A program made the translations under genes and the position numbers. The notes under the pieces were generated by a model. It was given only the letters and a program-made list of their open reading frames with translations, made no database searches and was not told the origin of the DNA. A DNA stretch of 64,000 bases, taken from the NCBI GenBank assembly GCA_902705835.1, contig CACSIN010000012.1, positions 62,001 to 126,000 on the forward strand. Direction: 5' to 3'. This stretch comes from BD1-7 clade bacterium (lineage in GTDB: Bacteria > Pseudomonadota > Gammaproteobacteria > Pseudomonadales > DT-91). The first letter of the stretch is position 1, and each line of letters opens with the position of its first letter. This document shows, piece after piece, positions 1-7,494 of this stretch.

Positions 1-415
1 TCAAGCTTTTCATTAAATACCTGGCCACGATGCTCCCAATCAACATCAAACAACTGGTACTCGCATTCACGGTAACCCAGCGCCAATATCGTTTTCACCC
101 GGCCGCTACTCAATAAATCGAGCATGGTGATTTGTTCAGCTATCTCAAGCGGGTCGTGTAAGGGAGCTAGCACGGCAGCATTACGAATCCGCAGTTTGTT
201 GGTGCAGCCCACGGCTAATGCAGAGGCGAGCATCGGTGAGCTCATAAACCCATCATTGCTGATGTGATGCTCAGAGAAGGCACAAAAATTCAGTTTGCTA
301 TCGGCCCAACGAATCATCTGGTGCATTTCATGATGAAGTTGGTTGCTGGAGGCAGTATCCGGTGAGGGGTAACGTCGAGTGTGAAAAATCATCGACGTCG
401 TGTGAGTATCTTCCA
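1..415 (-). CDS. Luciferase-like (LLM class) flavin monooxygenase, N-terminal part, truncated by window edge
   Basis: The first 138 residues of a minus-strand gene that runs off the window at base 1. The N-terminal translation contains FCAFSEHHISNDGF, LRIRNAAVLAPLHDPLEIAEQ and SGRVKTILALGYRECEYQ, the pattern of bacterial-luciferase-like TIM-barrel monooxygenases (the EHH block, the PLHDP block and the SxGR block). Such enzymes use reduced FMN (or F420 in other lineages) and O2 to oxidise an organic substrate in the cytoplasm. The substrate cannot be told from this fragment. The ATG at 415 is preceded by AAGGA at a good distance (about 7 bases), which fixes the start. A 172-bp spacer separates it from the oxygenase gene on the same strand. 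The family assignment is strong; specificity is unknown. Confidence 0.82.
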
Positions 416-587
416 TAGAGCAATCCTTGCGCTGAAGCCATTGCCACAGCTGCTATGAAGTAAATGAGGTTACCGCTATGACCGCATAAATTGATCGCAG
501 GTTCCCACGCCTCAACAATGATCCGTTTCGGTAAGCTCGCCGATGAACCGTTGGAACTGGTAAACAAGGCGCTAAAGGGCGACTGCC

Positions 588-1214
588 CTAACGCCATTCA
601 TCACCCGAAATCCATCCAACCAAAGCAATACGTTCACCACGGGTTACTGGCGTTACACGGTGCAGGGCAAAACTGGGGAAGATAATCGCCTGCCCTGCCG
701 TTTGTGTCGGCCGGTGAATTTTTTCACTGAACATAAATTCCAAATCACCGCCCTCATAATCACTTTCGCCACTCAGTGGAATCGACAGGCTGATCTTGCG
801 ATGCCAAAGTTGAGGGCCAATATCCGTGTGCCAACAAAAGTGATCTTGCGTTTCAGCACTGTACCAAGCAAGCTGCAGTGGCGTTGACATACCGTGAACA
901 CTCAGTTGAAAGTGCCGATTGGCCTCCTCGCTTAGCTGCCAAAGTTGCTGGTAAAGATCGGGAAATTCTTCAGGCAGTAACCATTGCAAACGTGTGCTGC
1001 GCAGCGCCTTATTTATTCCAGCATCGTTACAACCAGAAACCGCAGCATCACGCCAGTTAGTCTTAATACGTTCAATCAATTCAGCACGCTGTGCAGCGGT
1101 TATACCGCTCTCCAACGTTAGGCACCGAAGAAATTTTTCCGGCGCATCGTCCATCGGAACATTGCCGGTGAGCGGCTCTTCGAGCGGTTGACTTACTTTA
1201 TGCTGCTTTTCCAT
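588..1214 (-). CDS. 2OG-Fe(II) dioxygenase family protein (PKHD-hydroxylase-like)
   Basis: A 208-residue protein whose C-terminal half carries the Fe(II)/2-oxoglutarate facial triad: H129-T130-D131 within FCWHTDIGP, H185 within FALHRVTPV, and R195 in TRGERIALVGWISG for 2-oxoglutarate binding. The segment IPLSGESDYEGGDLEF is the usual PKHD-type strand pair before the second His. The family hydroxylates proteins or small molecules using O2 and 2-oxoglutarate. The substrate cannot be inferred. The N-terminal 70 residues are not recognised. The ATG at 1214 has only a weak upstream purine stretch, so an internal Met (residue 21) is possible. It lies 26 bp downstream of the ModF-like gene on the same strand and may be cotranscribed with it. 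Confidence 0.8.
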   Translation of the reverse strand: MEKQHKVSQPLEEPLTGNVPMDDAPEKFLRCLTLESGITAAQRAELIERIKTNWRDAAVSGCNDAGINKALRSTRLQWLLPEEFPDLYQQLWQLSEEANRHFQLSVHGMSTPLQLAWYSAETQDHFCWHTDIGPQLWHRKISLSIPLSGESDYEGGDLEFMFSEKIHRPTQTAGQAIIFPSFALHRVTPVTRGERIALVGWISGDEWR

Positions 1215-1240
1215 ACACGTGTTATCTCGTTTGCGAAACC

Positions 1241-2731
1241 CTAATCTAATATAGACAGCACTGCAGTCATAAATGACCAGCTGCCAAGCTCCAGCGTGTG
1301 CTCAACCTGCCGAACGGTTTCATCGGCGTAGTGAGTCACGTAAAGCAAAGTTACGTCAGTTTGGTCGAGTAATTTTTCCACCAGGGCAATCACCCGCTGG
1401 CGATTAACCGCATCAAGCCCTTGGCAGGGCTCATCAAGAATCAACAATGCAGGTTGTTTGATCATCGCTCGTGCTATCAATACTAATCGTTGGTCACCAA
1501 AGCTCAGTTGCTGAAAGCTGATACGATGCAAGTGTTGTACACCCAAAACATCAAGCCATTGCATCGCCAACTGCTGTTCGAGACTATCAGATTGACGGTA
1601 CAAACCGATCGACTCGTACAGGCCAGATACCACCACTTCCAGTACCGTGCCTGCCACGCGATAGGCCCATTGCAGATCCGATGACACCAACCCGATATAA
1701 CGTTTGATATCCCAGATGCTTTCACCTGAACCACGCCGATAACCAAATACATGAATATCATTGGTGTAACACTGGGAATTATCGCCGGTAATTAGTTTTA
1801 ACAAGCTGGTTTTACCGCTACCGTTACGGCCTTTGATTTGCCAATGTTGACCCGGCATCACAGTCCAGTTTAACCCTGAGATTAAAACAGCGCCTTGGTA
1901 ACCCAGGTGAATGTCACACATCCGCACCAAGGGTAAATCGTGATCTAATGCTGGCGGCGCAATATGGCTAAGCGTATCCGGTAGGTCGGGCAATCGAATA
2001 GATTGATTCTGCAAATGGTGAATGCTGCGCAGTGACGCCAGTCGATCTGGCTGGGCTAACAGGTCGACGTATTCAAGCTCGTGGTCTTTCAGCGACAGCA
2101 AGTGTGTCAACGAATCGGGTAAGACATCAAACCGATCCGTCGCCATAATCAACATCCCGTTTGCACAAAAACCATTGAGCAGATCTACCACTACTTGACG
2201 GGTTTGTGTATCCAACCCTTGCAACGGTTCATTGGCCAACAAAACACTAGGCTGAGACAGCAACGCACGGGCGATGAGCGCCTTGCGTGTTTCACCGGAC
2301 GAGAGTTTTCGAAAGCCTACTTGCAATCGATGTGTGAGACCCAATTGATCTGCCAGCTTCAACACGGCCGTGTCATCCGCCGACACTTCGCGCAGCAGTT
2401 CACCCAATGGCGTACCTGCAAATACTTCATCGGTCAGATCTGAATCGTCACGTTCGGCTTCCTGTTCAATTAAAAATGTCTGCGTTAGCGGCCCGATTTC
2501 AGCGACCTTCTGCTGTGATTGTAATGCAATCAACAATGATTCAATCAGCACATTGCGATTGGACTCTGTGCCGCCCACCACCAAAACATGGCTACCTTGC
2601 TCTTGAGTATTTAAACGCTCTTGGCTATCCAGAAGCTCTTGGAAATCTAGGCGCTTTTTGCAATCTCGAACAAAGCTGGCAATCCAAGACTCGTTTGATA
2701 AGGGTGAAGGTTTCGATAGAACCTTTTTCAT
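1241..2731 (-). CDS. modF: ModF-like protein with two ABC ATPase domains; N-terminal domain degenerate
   Basis: A 496-residue soluble protein with two tandem ABC nucleotide-binding domains, closely resembling E. coli ModF in length, in the linker and in blocks such as FGYRRGSGESIWDIK and the DYRV/AYRV-type segment. The C-terminal domain is intact: Walker A GRNGSGKTS, signature LSFGDQR, Walker B LLILDEP, and a switch His in THYADE. The N-terminal domain has a good signature (LSSGETRK), but its P-loop position reads GGTESNRN, with no GxGKS/T, and its Walker B is LLANEP (Asp replaced by Asn), so that site should hydrolyse ATP poorly or not at all. ModF is linked to molybdate uptake or molybdenum regulation, but no modABC genes are in the window. 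ATG 2731 is chosen over the in-frame TTG at 2746 because AGGA sits 8 bases before it. It is divergent from the Tat-exported protein at 2875. Confidence 0.85.
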   Translation of the reverse strand: MKKVLSKPSPLSNESWIASFVRDCKKRLDFQELLDSQERLNTQEQGSHVLVVGGTESNRNVLIESLLIALQSQQKVAEIGPLTQTFLIEQEAERDDSDLTDEVFAGTPLGELLREVSADDTAVLKLADQLGLTHRLQVGFRKLSSGETRKALIARALLSQPSVLLANEPLQGLDTQTRQVVVDLLNGFCANGMLIMATDRFDVLPDSLTHLLSLKDHELEYVDLLAQPDRLASLRSIHHLQNQSIRLPDLPDTLSHIAPPALDHDLPLVRMCDIHLGYQGAVLISGLNWTVMPGQHWQIKGRNGSGKTSLLKLITGDNSQCYTNDIHVFGYRRGSGESIWDIKRYIGLVSSDLQWAYRVAGTVLEVVVSGLYESIGLYRQSDSLEQQLAMQWLDVLGVQHLHRISFQQLSFGDQRLVLIARAMIKQPALLILDEPCQGLDAVNRQRVIALVEKLLDQTDVTLLYVTHYADETVRQVEHTLELGSWSFMTAVLSILD

Positions 2732-2786
2732 GAACGCTTTCCTCAAGCTATCGCACTGAACACATGACTGACTTTATAAGACAACG

Positions 2787-2856
2787 GGTGGCGGTGTTTT
2801 CGGGCAAATTTTCAAATACGGTTTAAATTTAAAGGAGTCAACTATTCACCGCCACC
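2787..2856. promoter_or_regulatory. 10-bp perfect inverted repeat with about 50-nt loop in the modF/Tat-protein divergent region
   Basis: GGTGGCGGTG (2787-2796) is repeated inverted as CACCGCCACC (2847-2856). The loop between the arms contains an AAAGGAG (2831-2837) that lies 38 bases before the ATG at 2875 with no in-frame start near it. The right arm ends 18 bases before that ATG. Seen directly in the sequence. Whether it is a leader RNA stem controlling the downstream gene or a two-site operator is inference. Confidence 0.4.
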
Positions 2857-2874
2857 GACCGAGAGCGATCGATT

Positions 2875-3657
2875 ATGAAACAACCTGATCCGGATCAGAA
2901 ACAACACCAACCCGCCATCACTCGACGTCTGCTACTCAGTAGTGGCACCGCAGCAGCGGCACTGGCAGTTATCGGCTGCGATTCGGATAGCAGCAACGCT
3001 TCAGACGACAGCAGCAGCGTATCGGCTACTGAAACCCCACACCACATTACGCGCCAAGAATGGAAACGCCGCGAGTTGCACCCGCAAGAAGATCGCGGCT
3101 GGGGCAAAGCCCATTTTGTCGAATCAACATCCGATATGATACCTAGCACGATTGATCTATTTGGCACTCAATATGATCCTCAAGGCCTACTCGAACTGGT
3201 AAAACCGCTAACGCAGAAGAAGGACCTTACCTTCACATTTTGGAGTGGCGCATCAGCCAAAGAACAACATACGGTTGTGCGGTTATCCGATTTGCTGGAT
3301 GCCTTAGGTTTTAGCCAAACCCAAATTAACCAAAACGCATTTGTTACCGCCAAATCCCAATCCCGCAACGAAACATTGCCGAACACCAACCACACATCTG
3401 ACATAGGCGGTTATCGATTCACAAATAGTGTGCCAATTGCTGACGCCTTGGCCGATGGCTATCTGATCGTTGATAACGTTCGAGGCGTACTGTCGTACTA
3501 TGCGTATTTTATTGAAGGATATGCCGCTCGTGGCTCTGTGAAGTACTTTTCTAGCCTGACATTCAGTGACAGTTATCAAGGCCCAGACGGCGCTAGTTCA
3601 GATGACTACCTTACCGAGAATATCCCCGCAGATAGCACTTTCAGCGTGAACAGGTAG
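2875..3657 (+). CDS. Tat-exported protein with a sulfite-oxidase/molybdopterin-domain-like fold, lacking the Mo-ligand Cys (tentative)
   Basis: A 260-residue exported protein. Residues 17-35 form a Tat-like signal (TRRLLLSSGTAAAALAVI) followed by a lipobox-like VIGC, so it may be a Tat-dependent lipoprotein; a Ser/Asp-rich spacer follows. The mature part (about residues 90-245) shows the layout of oxidoreductase molybdopterin-binding (SUOX-type) domains: VVRLSDLLDALGF, SVPIADALADGYLIVDNVRG and GSVKYFSSLTFSDSYQG match the usual GVxLxDLLxxxG, PLxxALxxDxLLAYxxNG and SVKWLxxIxFxD blocks. The strand that normally carries the molybdenum-ligating Cys reads FTFWSGAS, with no Cys, so catalysis by a Mo centre is doubtful. 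Divergence from a ModF-like gene is consistent with a molybdenum link but does not prove it. Alternative: an unrelated periplasmic protein. Confidence 0.5.
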   Translation: MKQPDPDQKQHQPAITRRLLLSSGTAAAALAVIGCDSDSSNASDDSSSVSATETPHHITRQEWKRRELHPQEDRGWGKAHFVESTSDMIPSTIDLFGTQYDPQGLLELVKPLTQKKDLTFTFWSGASAKEQHTVVRLSDLLDALGFSQTQINQNAFVTAKSQSRNETLPNTNHTSDIGGYRFTNSVPIADALADGYLIVDNVRGVLSYYAYFIEGYAARGSVKYFSSLTFSDSYQGPDGASSDDYLTENIPADSTFSVNR

Positions 3658-3694
3658 GCACCAAAGCAAACCAAGGAGTTCATTCGATACACAA

Positions 3695-3718
3695 CTAGCC
3701 CGGTTATTGCCCGGCTAG
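3695..3718 (+). terminator. Weak hairpin after the Tat-exported protein gene
   Basis: CTAGCC (3695-3700) pairs with GGCTAG (3713-3718), with two further GC pairs across one mismatch. It is followed by GTGTGTCGGTGCTTTATTT rather than a clean T-run, so it is only a possible terminator. The rest of 3658-3834 shows nothing recognisable. Confidence 0.3.
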
Positions 3719-3834
3719 GTGTGTCGGTGCTTTATTTACCCTCAGCTCATGGCCTATCAAAACCTTCCGTCAAACCTCTAGCAGCTAACCTCAGCAACTT
3801 CTCAAAAACGGTGTTATACCGAATAGCCCACCAT

Positions 3835-4083
3835 TTAATGCGATTGCTCAGACAACAGACGCTGATATAACACGTCCTTTAACTCGGCTCTTTCTTGCTT
3901 CATCGCATGCATGGCGTCATCTTCGATGGGGGAATTATTCAGCTCCAGTTTGCGGATTTCTCTATCCAGATCGTCATAATGTCGGGCTTGTTTGGCGAAA
4001 CCTTTATCGCCCTGAGTCAAGTTTTTAATCGCCGGTAGGTGTTCGGGAAACTCATGTGCTAAAGAATGGTCTTCACCCAGCAT
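3835..4083 (-). CDS. YdcH family (DUF465) small protein
   Basis: An 82-residue helical protein matching the DUF465/YdcH family along its length: HSLAHEFPEHLPAIKNL, then FAKQARHYDDLDREIRKLEL, then ERAELKDVLYQRLLS. The family is about 75 residues, mostly coiled coil, cytoplasmic, and of unknown function. The frame stays open to 4233, which would add a 50-residue N-terminus with a possible membrane segment. AGGA placed 9 bases before ATG 4083, together with family length, favours the short form. The region just upstream has two inverted repeats (see 4143-4212). Confidence 0.8.
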   Translation of the reverse strand: MLGEDHSLAHEFPEHLPAIKNLTQGDKGFAKQARHYDDLDREIRKLELNNSPIEDDAMHAMKQERAELKDVLYQRLLSEQSH

Positions 4084-4142
4084 GTTGATTCGTCCTGTTT
4101 CAATGAATGAAATAATCAAGGCCATACCCATAATCAGCATAG

Positions 4143-4212
4143 ACACGGATATCAGAGCCGTGTTTGTTTGTCTCCTAATTTGCCTGCGTGGTTCCAGTAA
4201 AAACCGGTTTTT
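4143..4212. promoter_or_regulatory. Inverted repeats upstream of the DUF465 gene
   Basis: ACACGG (4143-4148) pairs with CCGTGT (4158-4163), and a 14-bp perfect palindrome AAAAACCGGTTTTT lies at 4199-4212. Both are in the 5' region of the minus-strand DUF465 gene, if its start is 4083. They could be operator sites or leader structure. The regulatory role is inferred. Confidence 0.3.
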
Positions 4213-4320
4213 CTGGAAGATAACGTGCCGCATCTATAACGCTTATTAAACCGGCATCAGATACATTGCCTTTCGATCGTTTCAGGGAGATACTAAACAC
4301 TCACTTAATTCTGGTTATAT

Positions 4321-4719
4321 ATGATGCGTCTGAAGGCCACTCATGCCGTTGTTTTGTTTTTCGCTATATTGGTCGGTGCATGCTCAGGCCAACTCATACA
4401 GCCTGACAAAGCAACGATCGATTCGGTCGTGATTCGCAATCAAACCAGCCATTCAGTTCATGATGTCACACTTCGAATTCCTGCCAACGGCGGCGTTATT
4501 TCGTGCAGCACAATTCTTGCGCATAGTGAATGCTCACTGGGGTTTTCACTACGCCAAAACAACAATAACCCAGCACTCCTCAGCTGGACCTACCGAGGCC
4601 ATAGTTATCAAGAGCCGTTGAAGGGCCCGCCAGGGCAAGCCGATGAAGTCACGCAACAAGCCGTTATCACCATCATTGGTGAGGGTATCGTAATAGCAAA
4701 ACTCAAAGATCACCGCTGA
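4321..4719 (+). CDS. Small predicted lipoprotein, function unknown
   Basis: A 132-residue protein with a signal peptide ending in a lipobox (LVGAC, Cys at about residue 21). The mature part appears beta-rich, with two further Cys (ISCSTILAHSECSLGF) that could form a disulfide. It resembles small periplasmic lipoproteins with an immunoglobulin-like or copper-chaperone-like sandwich, but I cannot place it in a named family. No good SD precedes ATG 4321, and the next codon is also ATG. It is flanked by short genes of unknown function. Confidence 0.6.
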   Translation: MMRLKATHAVVLFFAILVGACSGQLIQPDKATIDSVVIRNQTSHSVHDVTLRIPANGGVISCSTILAHSECSLGFSLRQNNNNPALLSWTYRGHSYQEPLKGPPGQADEVTQQAVITIIGEGIVIAKLKDHR

Positions 4720-4867
4720 GTGCCACTCAGTATATTGAATACAAAAGCCCATTCGCCCGCTGAGAACAGCCAGCCCCCCGCCCATCTTGAATAATCAACC
4801 GCGCTGGAACCCCTGCACCCTTCACCCATCGAAATAGGTAACGCTCGTAACATTGAGCACGTTATTG

Positions 4868-4891
4868 ACCGCCACAATTAACCGTGGCGGT
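4868..4891. terminator. 8-bp perfect hairpin between two small genes
   Basis: ACCGCCAC (4868-4875) pairs perfectly with GTGGCGGT (4884-4891) across an 8-base loop. It follows the lipoprotein gene by about 150 bp and precedes the small membrane protein at 5012. There is no T-run directly after it, so it may be a Rho-independent-like terminator of weak type or a leader structure. Confidence 0.35.
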
Positions 4892-5011
4892 TACTATTGC
4901 GACAAAAATTCAAATAAAAAACACGCACTGATCGGGCCTTGATTTCTTGCACCTAAAATCCATCCGGCACCCGACTTTTGCAGCCCTGACAATCCAAGGA
5001 GAAGACCGTTG

Positions 5012-5218
5012 ATGAAACAACATAGCCTGACTGTGATTGCATTGTCGGTTACTTTTATCATTGGCTGGTTTTGTATATCGATGCAAAACCAACAGCCGAC
5101 GATGTCAGACACTATGATTAAACAAACACCTTTGCTAAAGCGCCAACAGGTTGACTCTTCGATTCAACACCGGTTTACAGCAACCAAGCAATCTCCCGCA
5201 CGCAAATACCCTTACTGA
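5012..5218 (+). CDS. Small single-pass membrane protein, unknown function
   Basis: A 68-residue protein with one hydrophobic segment near the N-terminus (about residues 6-23, including VTFIIGWF) and a short polar, basic C-terminal tail. No family was recognised. ATG 5012 is preceded by AAGGAGA at ideal spacing, which is the main reason to accept it as a gene. The in-frame TTG one codon earlier is less likely. Confidence 0.5.
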   Translation: MKQHSLTVIALSVTFIIGWFCISMQNQQPTMSDTMIKQTPLLKRQQVDSSIQHRFTATKQSPARKYPY

Positions 5219-5239
5219 CAATGCCTGAATTCCAAACAC

Positions 5240-5263
5240 AAAAAAGCCGGGATATTCCCGGCT
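5240..5263 (-). terminator. Rho-independent terminator of the nitrobindin-like gene
   Basis: AGCCGGGA (5245-5252), a TAT loop, then TCCCGGCT (5256-5263). On the minus strand the stem is followed by six T residues (A-run 5240-5245). It lies 36 bases past the stop of the gene at 5299-5901. Confidence 0.85.
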
Positions 5264-5298
5264 AAATAATTCGGTTTGGACGAGGTGGTAAAGCGGGT

Positions 5299-5901
5299 TT
5301 AGTCGCCTACACGCACAAGTGCGTTTTTGTCGGTGTGTTCAAACTCACGACCGTAAATATCTAGCATGGTTGTTTGGGCATAAGACATTTTGTCGCCATT
5401 CACTTTAATCTTGCATTCATAGCTCAACGTTTTGGCTTTCTGCGCCATAAACGGCGATTGTGCAATGGGCCAATCCGGGTCAACTCCCGCAGTTACTTTT
5501 AACAGCGGCGTCGGGTTGTTAGCCTGATCTTCGGTCAGCACAGCGCCAGACACGATAGCGACCGCACGTGGAATAGTGAAGCTATGCATTAACGTGCGAG
5601 TTCTGGCATCCCACATCCAATAACCCACCTGATCGTGAAATACCTTTCCAGTGCTTGTACGCGTCACTTGCTGATGATAGCGAACGGCAACCAGTTCCTG
5701 CTCTTCAGCATTTTCAACGTCTTTGGCAGGTTCAAAGGTAATCGTTTCAAAATACGGATTGTTCTCTGTGCCATCCGGCTCCGGCGCAATGTCGACACCT
5801 TGATCACCCTTCCAGACACCAATCAGTGCCGCCAAAGGCCCGTATTCGATACCATCAATGGTGGTTTCAGGGCGTTCAATGACTGCATCAATCTCGCTCA
5901 T
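5299..5901 (-). CDS. Nitrobindin-like heme-binding beta-barrel (FABP-like, DUF1794) protein
   Basis: A 200-residue protein. LAALIGVWKGDQGVDIAP carries the GxWxGxxG block of the nitrobindin/THAP4-C family of ten-stranded barrels, and later strands such as VGYWMWDARTRTLMHSFTIPRAVAIVSGA fit the fold. Family members bind heme and act on nitric oxide or peroxynitrite in vitro; I did not confirm the heme-ligand His, so heme binding here is inferred from family. Single gene with its own terminator. AAGGAAAT just upstream of ATG 5901 acts as SD. Confidence 0.75.
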   Translation of the reverse strand: MSEIDAVIERPETTIDGIEYGPLAALIGVWKGDQGVDIAPEPDGTENNPYFETITFEPAKDVENAEEQELVAVRYHQQVTRTSTGKVFHDQVGYWMWDARTRTLMHSFTIPRAVAIVSGAVLTEDQANNPTPLLKVTAGVDPDWPIAQSPFMAQKAKTLSYECKIKVNGDKMSYAQTTMLDIYGREFEHTDKNALVRVGD

Positions 5902-6292
5902 GGCATTTCCTTAATCGTTTATTGGTAAACACTGCGTCTATTGTCTGATGATTTTTCGGTTAAGTTAAATCGTTTCTATCAATAAACCCGATAAAATTCG
6001 ACTATCTGCTGGCAAAAATGGTTCATCTTCACCCCACACTTCTTTGCGCACTTCAGCGCAGCGCGCACATATTCTCCAAAACAGTGTCTACTCCAGCGTA
6101 AACAACCCATGCGTACCTTGCGACGACATCTTTTGATAACAAAGATGACCTTTAATGCCATTGCTCGATGTTTACAAAACAATCACTATCTATGGCATCT
6201 GGCGGAAAACGTTTTGAGCCGCTGCATCCATCACTCCGTAAGGGGTACTCACTGCTTAGTGATACATCCAACTAAGACAACCAGGAGCAACA
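5902..6292. promoter_or_regulatory. Divergent promoter region of the nitrobindin-like and acyl-CoA dehydrogenase genes
   Basis: A 391-bp gap without a convincing gene. It contains an inverted repeat CATCTTT/AAAGATG (6127-6133 and 6141-6147, 7-base loop) and a perfect palindrome AAAACGTTTT (6206-6215) about 80 bp before the acyl-CoA dehydrogenase start. The latter would suit a TetR-type regulator of fatty-acid genes, but this is inference. Short open frames here lack SD sequences and family resemblance. Confidence 0.4.
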
Positions 6293-7480
6293 ATGAAAAT
6301 TGAATTTACTCCCGAACAGGAAGCGCTGCGTCAGGAATTACGCGCTTACTTCGATGAATTAATGACCCCGGAGCTGAAGGCAGAAGTTGCTGAAGCGGTC
6401 GGTGAAGGTGGCGGTCCGCTTTTCTGGAAAGCCATGGAACAACTCGGTAAAGACGGCTGGATTGGCGTTGGCTGGGCAAAAGAAATGGGGGGCAGAGGTC
6501 TAACTGAGATGGAACAGTTCATCTTTGTTGAAGAAGTCATGCGTGCGGGCTTCCCGTTCCCATTCCTGACCACTGAATCCGTCGGTCCTATTCTGGCTGA
6601 AAATGCGACAGCGCGTTTAAAAGAAGAGCTGGTACCCAAAATCATGGGCGGCAAGCTGATCATGGGCATTGGCTACTCAGAGCCAGGCGCTGGTACCGAT
6701 TTGATGTCGTTGAAAACCACTGCCAAAAAAGAAGGCAACGAGTGGGTTATCAACGGCCAAAAAATGTGGACTTCATTGGCTCACCATGCCGACTGGATCT
6801 GGTTAGCGTGCAAAACGAACTTCGACCCTGAAGTTAAAAAGCACAGCAGCATTTCTATCTTTCTGGTGCCGACCAGCTCTGAAGGCTATAGCTGTTCACC
6901 CGTGCATACACTGGGTGATGTTCGCACCAACGCGACTTACTACGATAACGTGCGTATTCCTGAAGATCACTTGGTTGGCGAACTCGACATGGGCATGATG
7001 TTGATCTTCAGCCAGCTGAACCGTGAGCGTTTGTCACTGGTTAACGTCGGCGCATTCTCTCAACTGTTTAATGACGTAACGAATTGGGCGATGGAAACTG
7101 ACCTACCAAAAGGTGGCAAAGTAATCGACCAACCTTGGGTTCAAATGAACCTAGCGAAAAGCCGTACCGGCCTCGAAGCCTTAAAACTCATCTGCTATCG
7201 CCAAGCATCTGAAATGACCAAAGGTCATTTGTCGATGGAAGACGCTTCAGCAGCCAAAGTTTACGGCACCGAGTTCTTTGTTGAGCTGTACCGTCACCTG
7301 GGCGAAATCCTCGGCGTTAACAGTGTTATCAAGCGTGATTCAAAAGGCGCTGTCCTCAACGGCCGCCTTGAGCAGCTGTATCGTACTGCATCGATCATCA
7401 CTTTCGGTGGTGGTACCAATGAATTGCAACGTGACCTGATCGCCCGTGGCGGTTTGGCTATGCCACGTGCCAAGCGTTAA
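6293..7480 (+). CDS. Acyl-CoA dehydrogenase, first subunit of a two-gene pair
   Basis: A 395-residue FAD-dependent acyl-CoA dehydrogenase with the standard three-domain layout: N-terminal helices, a middle beta domain with GYSEPGAGTDL (about residues 127-137) and MWTSLAHHADW for FAD contacts, and a C-terminal helical bundle ending FGGGTNELQRDLIARGGLAMP. It removes two hydrogens from an acyl-CoA to give the 2-enoyl-CoA, passing electrons to electron-transfer flavoprotein. The usual catalytic Glu of the YEGT motif is Gly here, as in long-chain or steroid-type family members where the base is elsewhere. AGGAG precedes the ATG. The next gene, 14 bp away, encodes a second, different acyl-CoA dehydrogenase, a layout known for hetero-oligomeric ChsE/FadE-type enzymes. 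Confidence 0.9.
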   Translation: MKIEFTPEQEALRQELRAYFDELMTPELKAEVAEAVGEGGGPLFWKAMEQLGKDGWIGVGWAKEMGGRGLTEMEQFIFVEEVMRAGFPFPFLTTESVGPILAENATARLKEELVPKIMGGKLIMGIGYSEPGAGTDLMSLKTTAKKEGNEWVINGQKMWTSLAHHADWIWLACKTNFDPEVKKHSSISIFLVPTSSEGYSCSPVHTLGDVRTNATYYDNVRIPEDHLVGELDMGMMLIFSQLNRERLSLVNVGAFSQLFNDVTNWAMETDLPKGGKVIDQPWVQMNLAKSRTGLEALKLICYRQASEMTKGHLSMEDASAAKVYGTEFFVELYRHLGEILGVNSVIKRDSKGAVLNGRLEQLYRTASIITFGGGTNELQRDLIARGGLAMPRAKR

Positions 7481-7494
7481 TCGAGGAGTGACTG

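Noticed and set aside
328-597. Minus-strand open frame between the luciferase-like and 2OG-oxygenase genes
   Set aside because: It overlaps the true luciferase-like start (415) in another frame, has no SD and shows no family resemblance.
6109-6303. 64-codon plus-strand frame running into the acyl-CoA dehydrogenase start
   Set aside because: No SD or family resemblance; its end overlaps the acyl-CoA dehydrogenase start in another frame.
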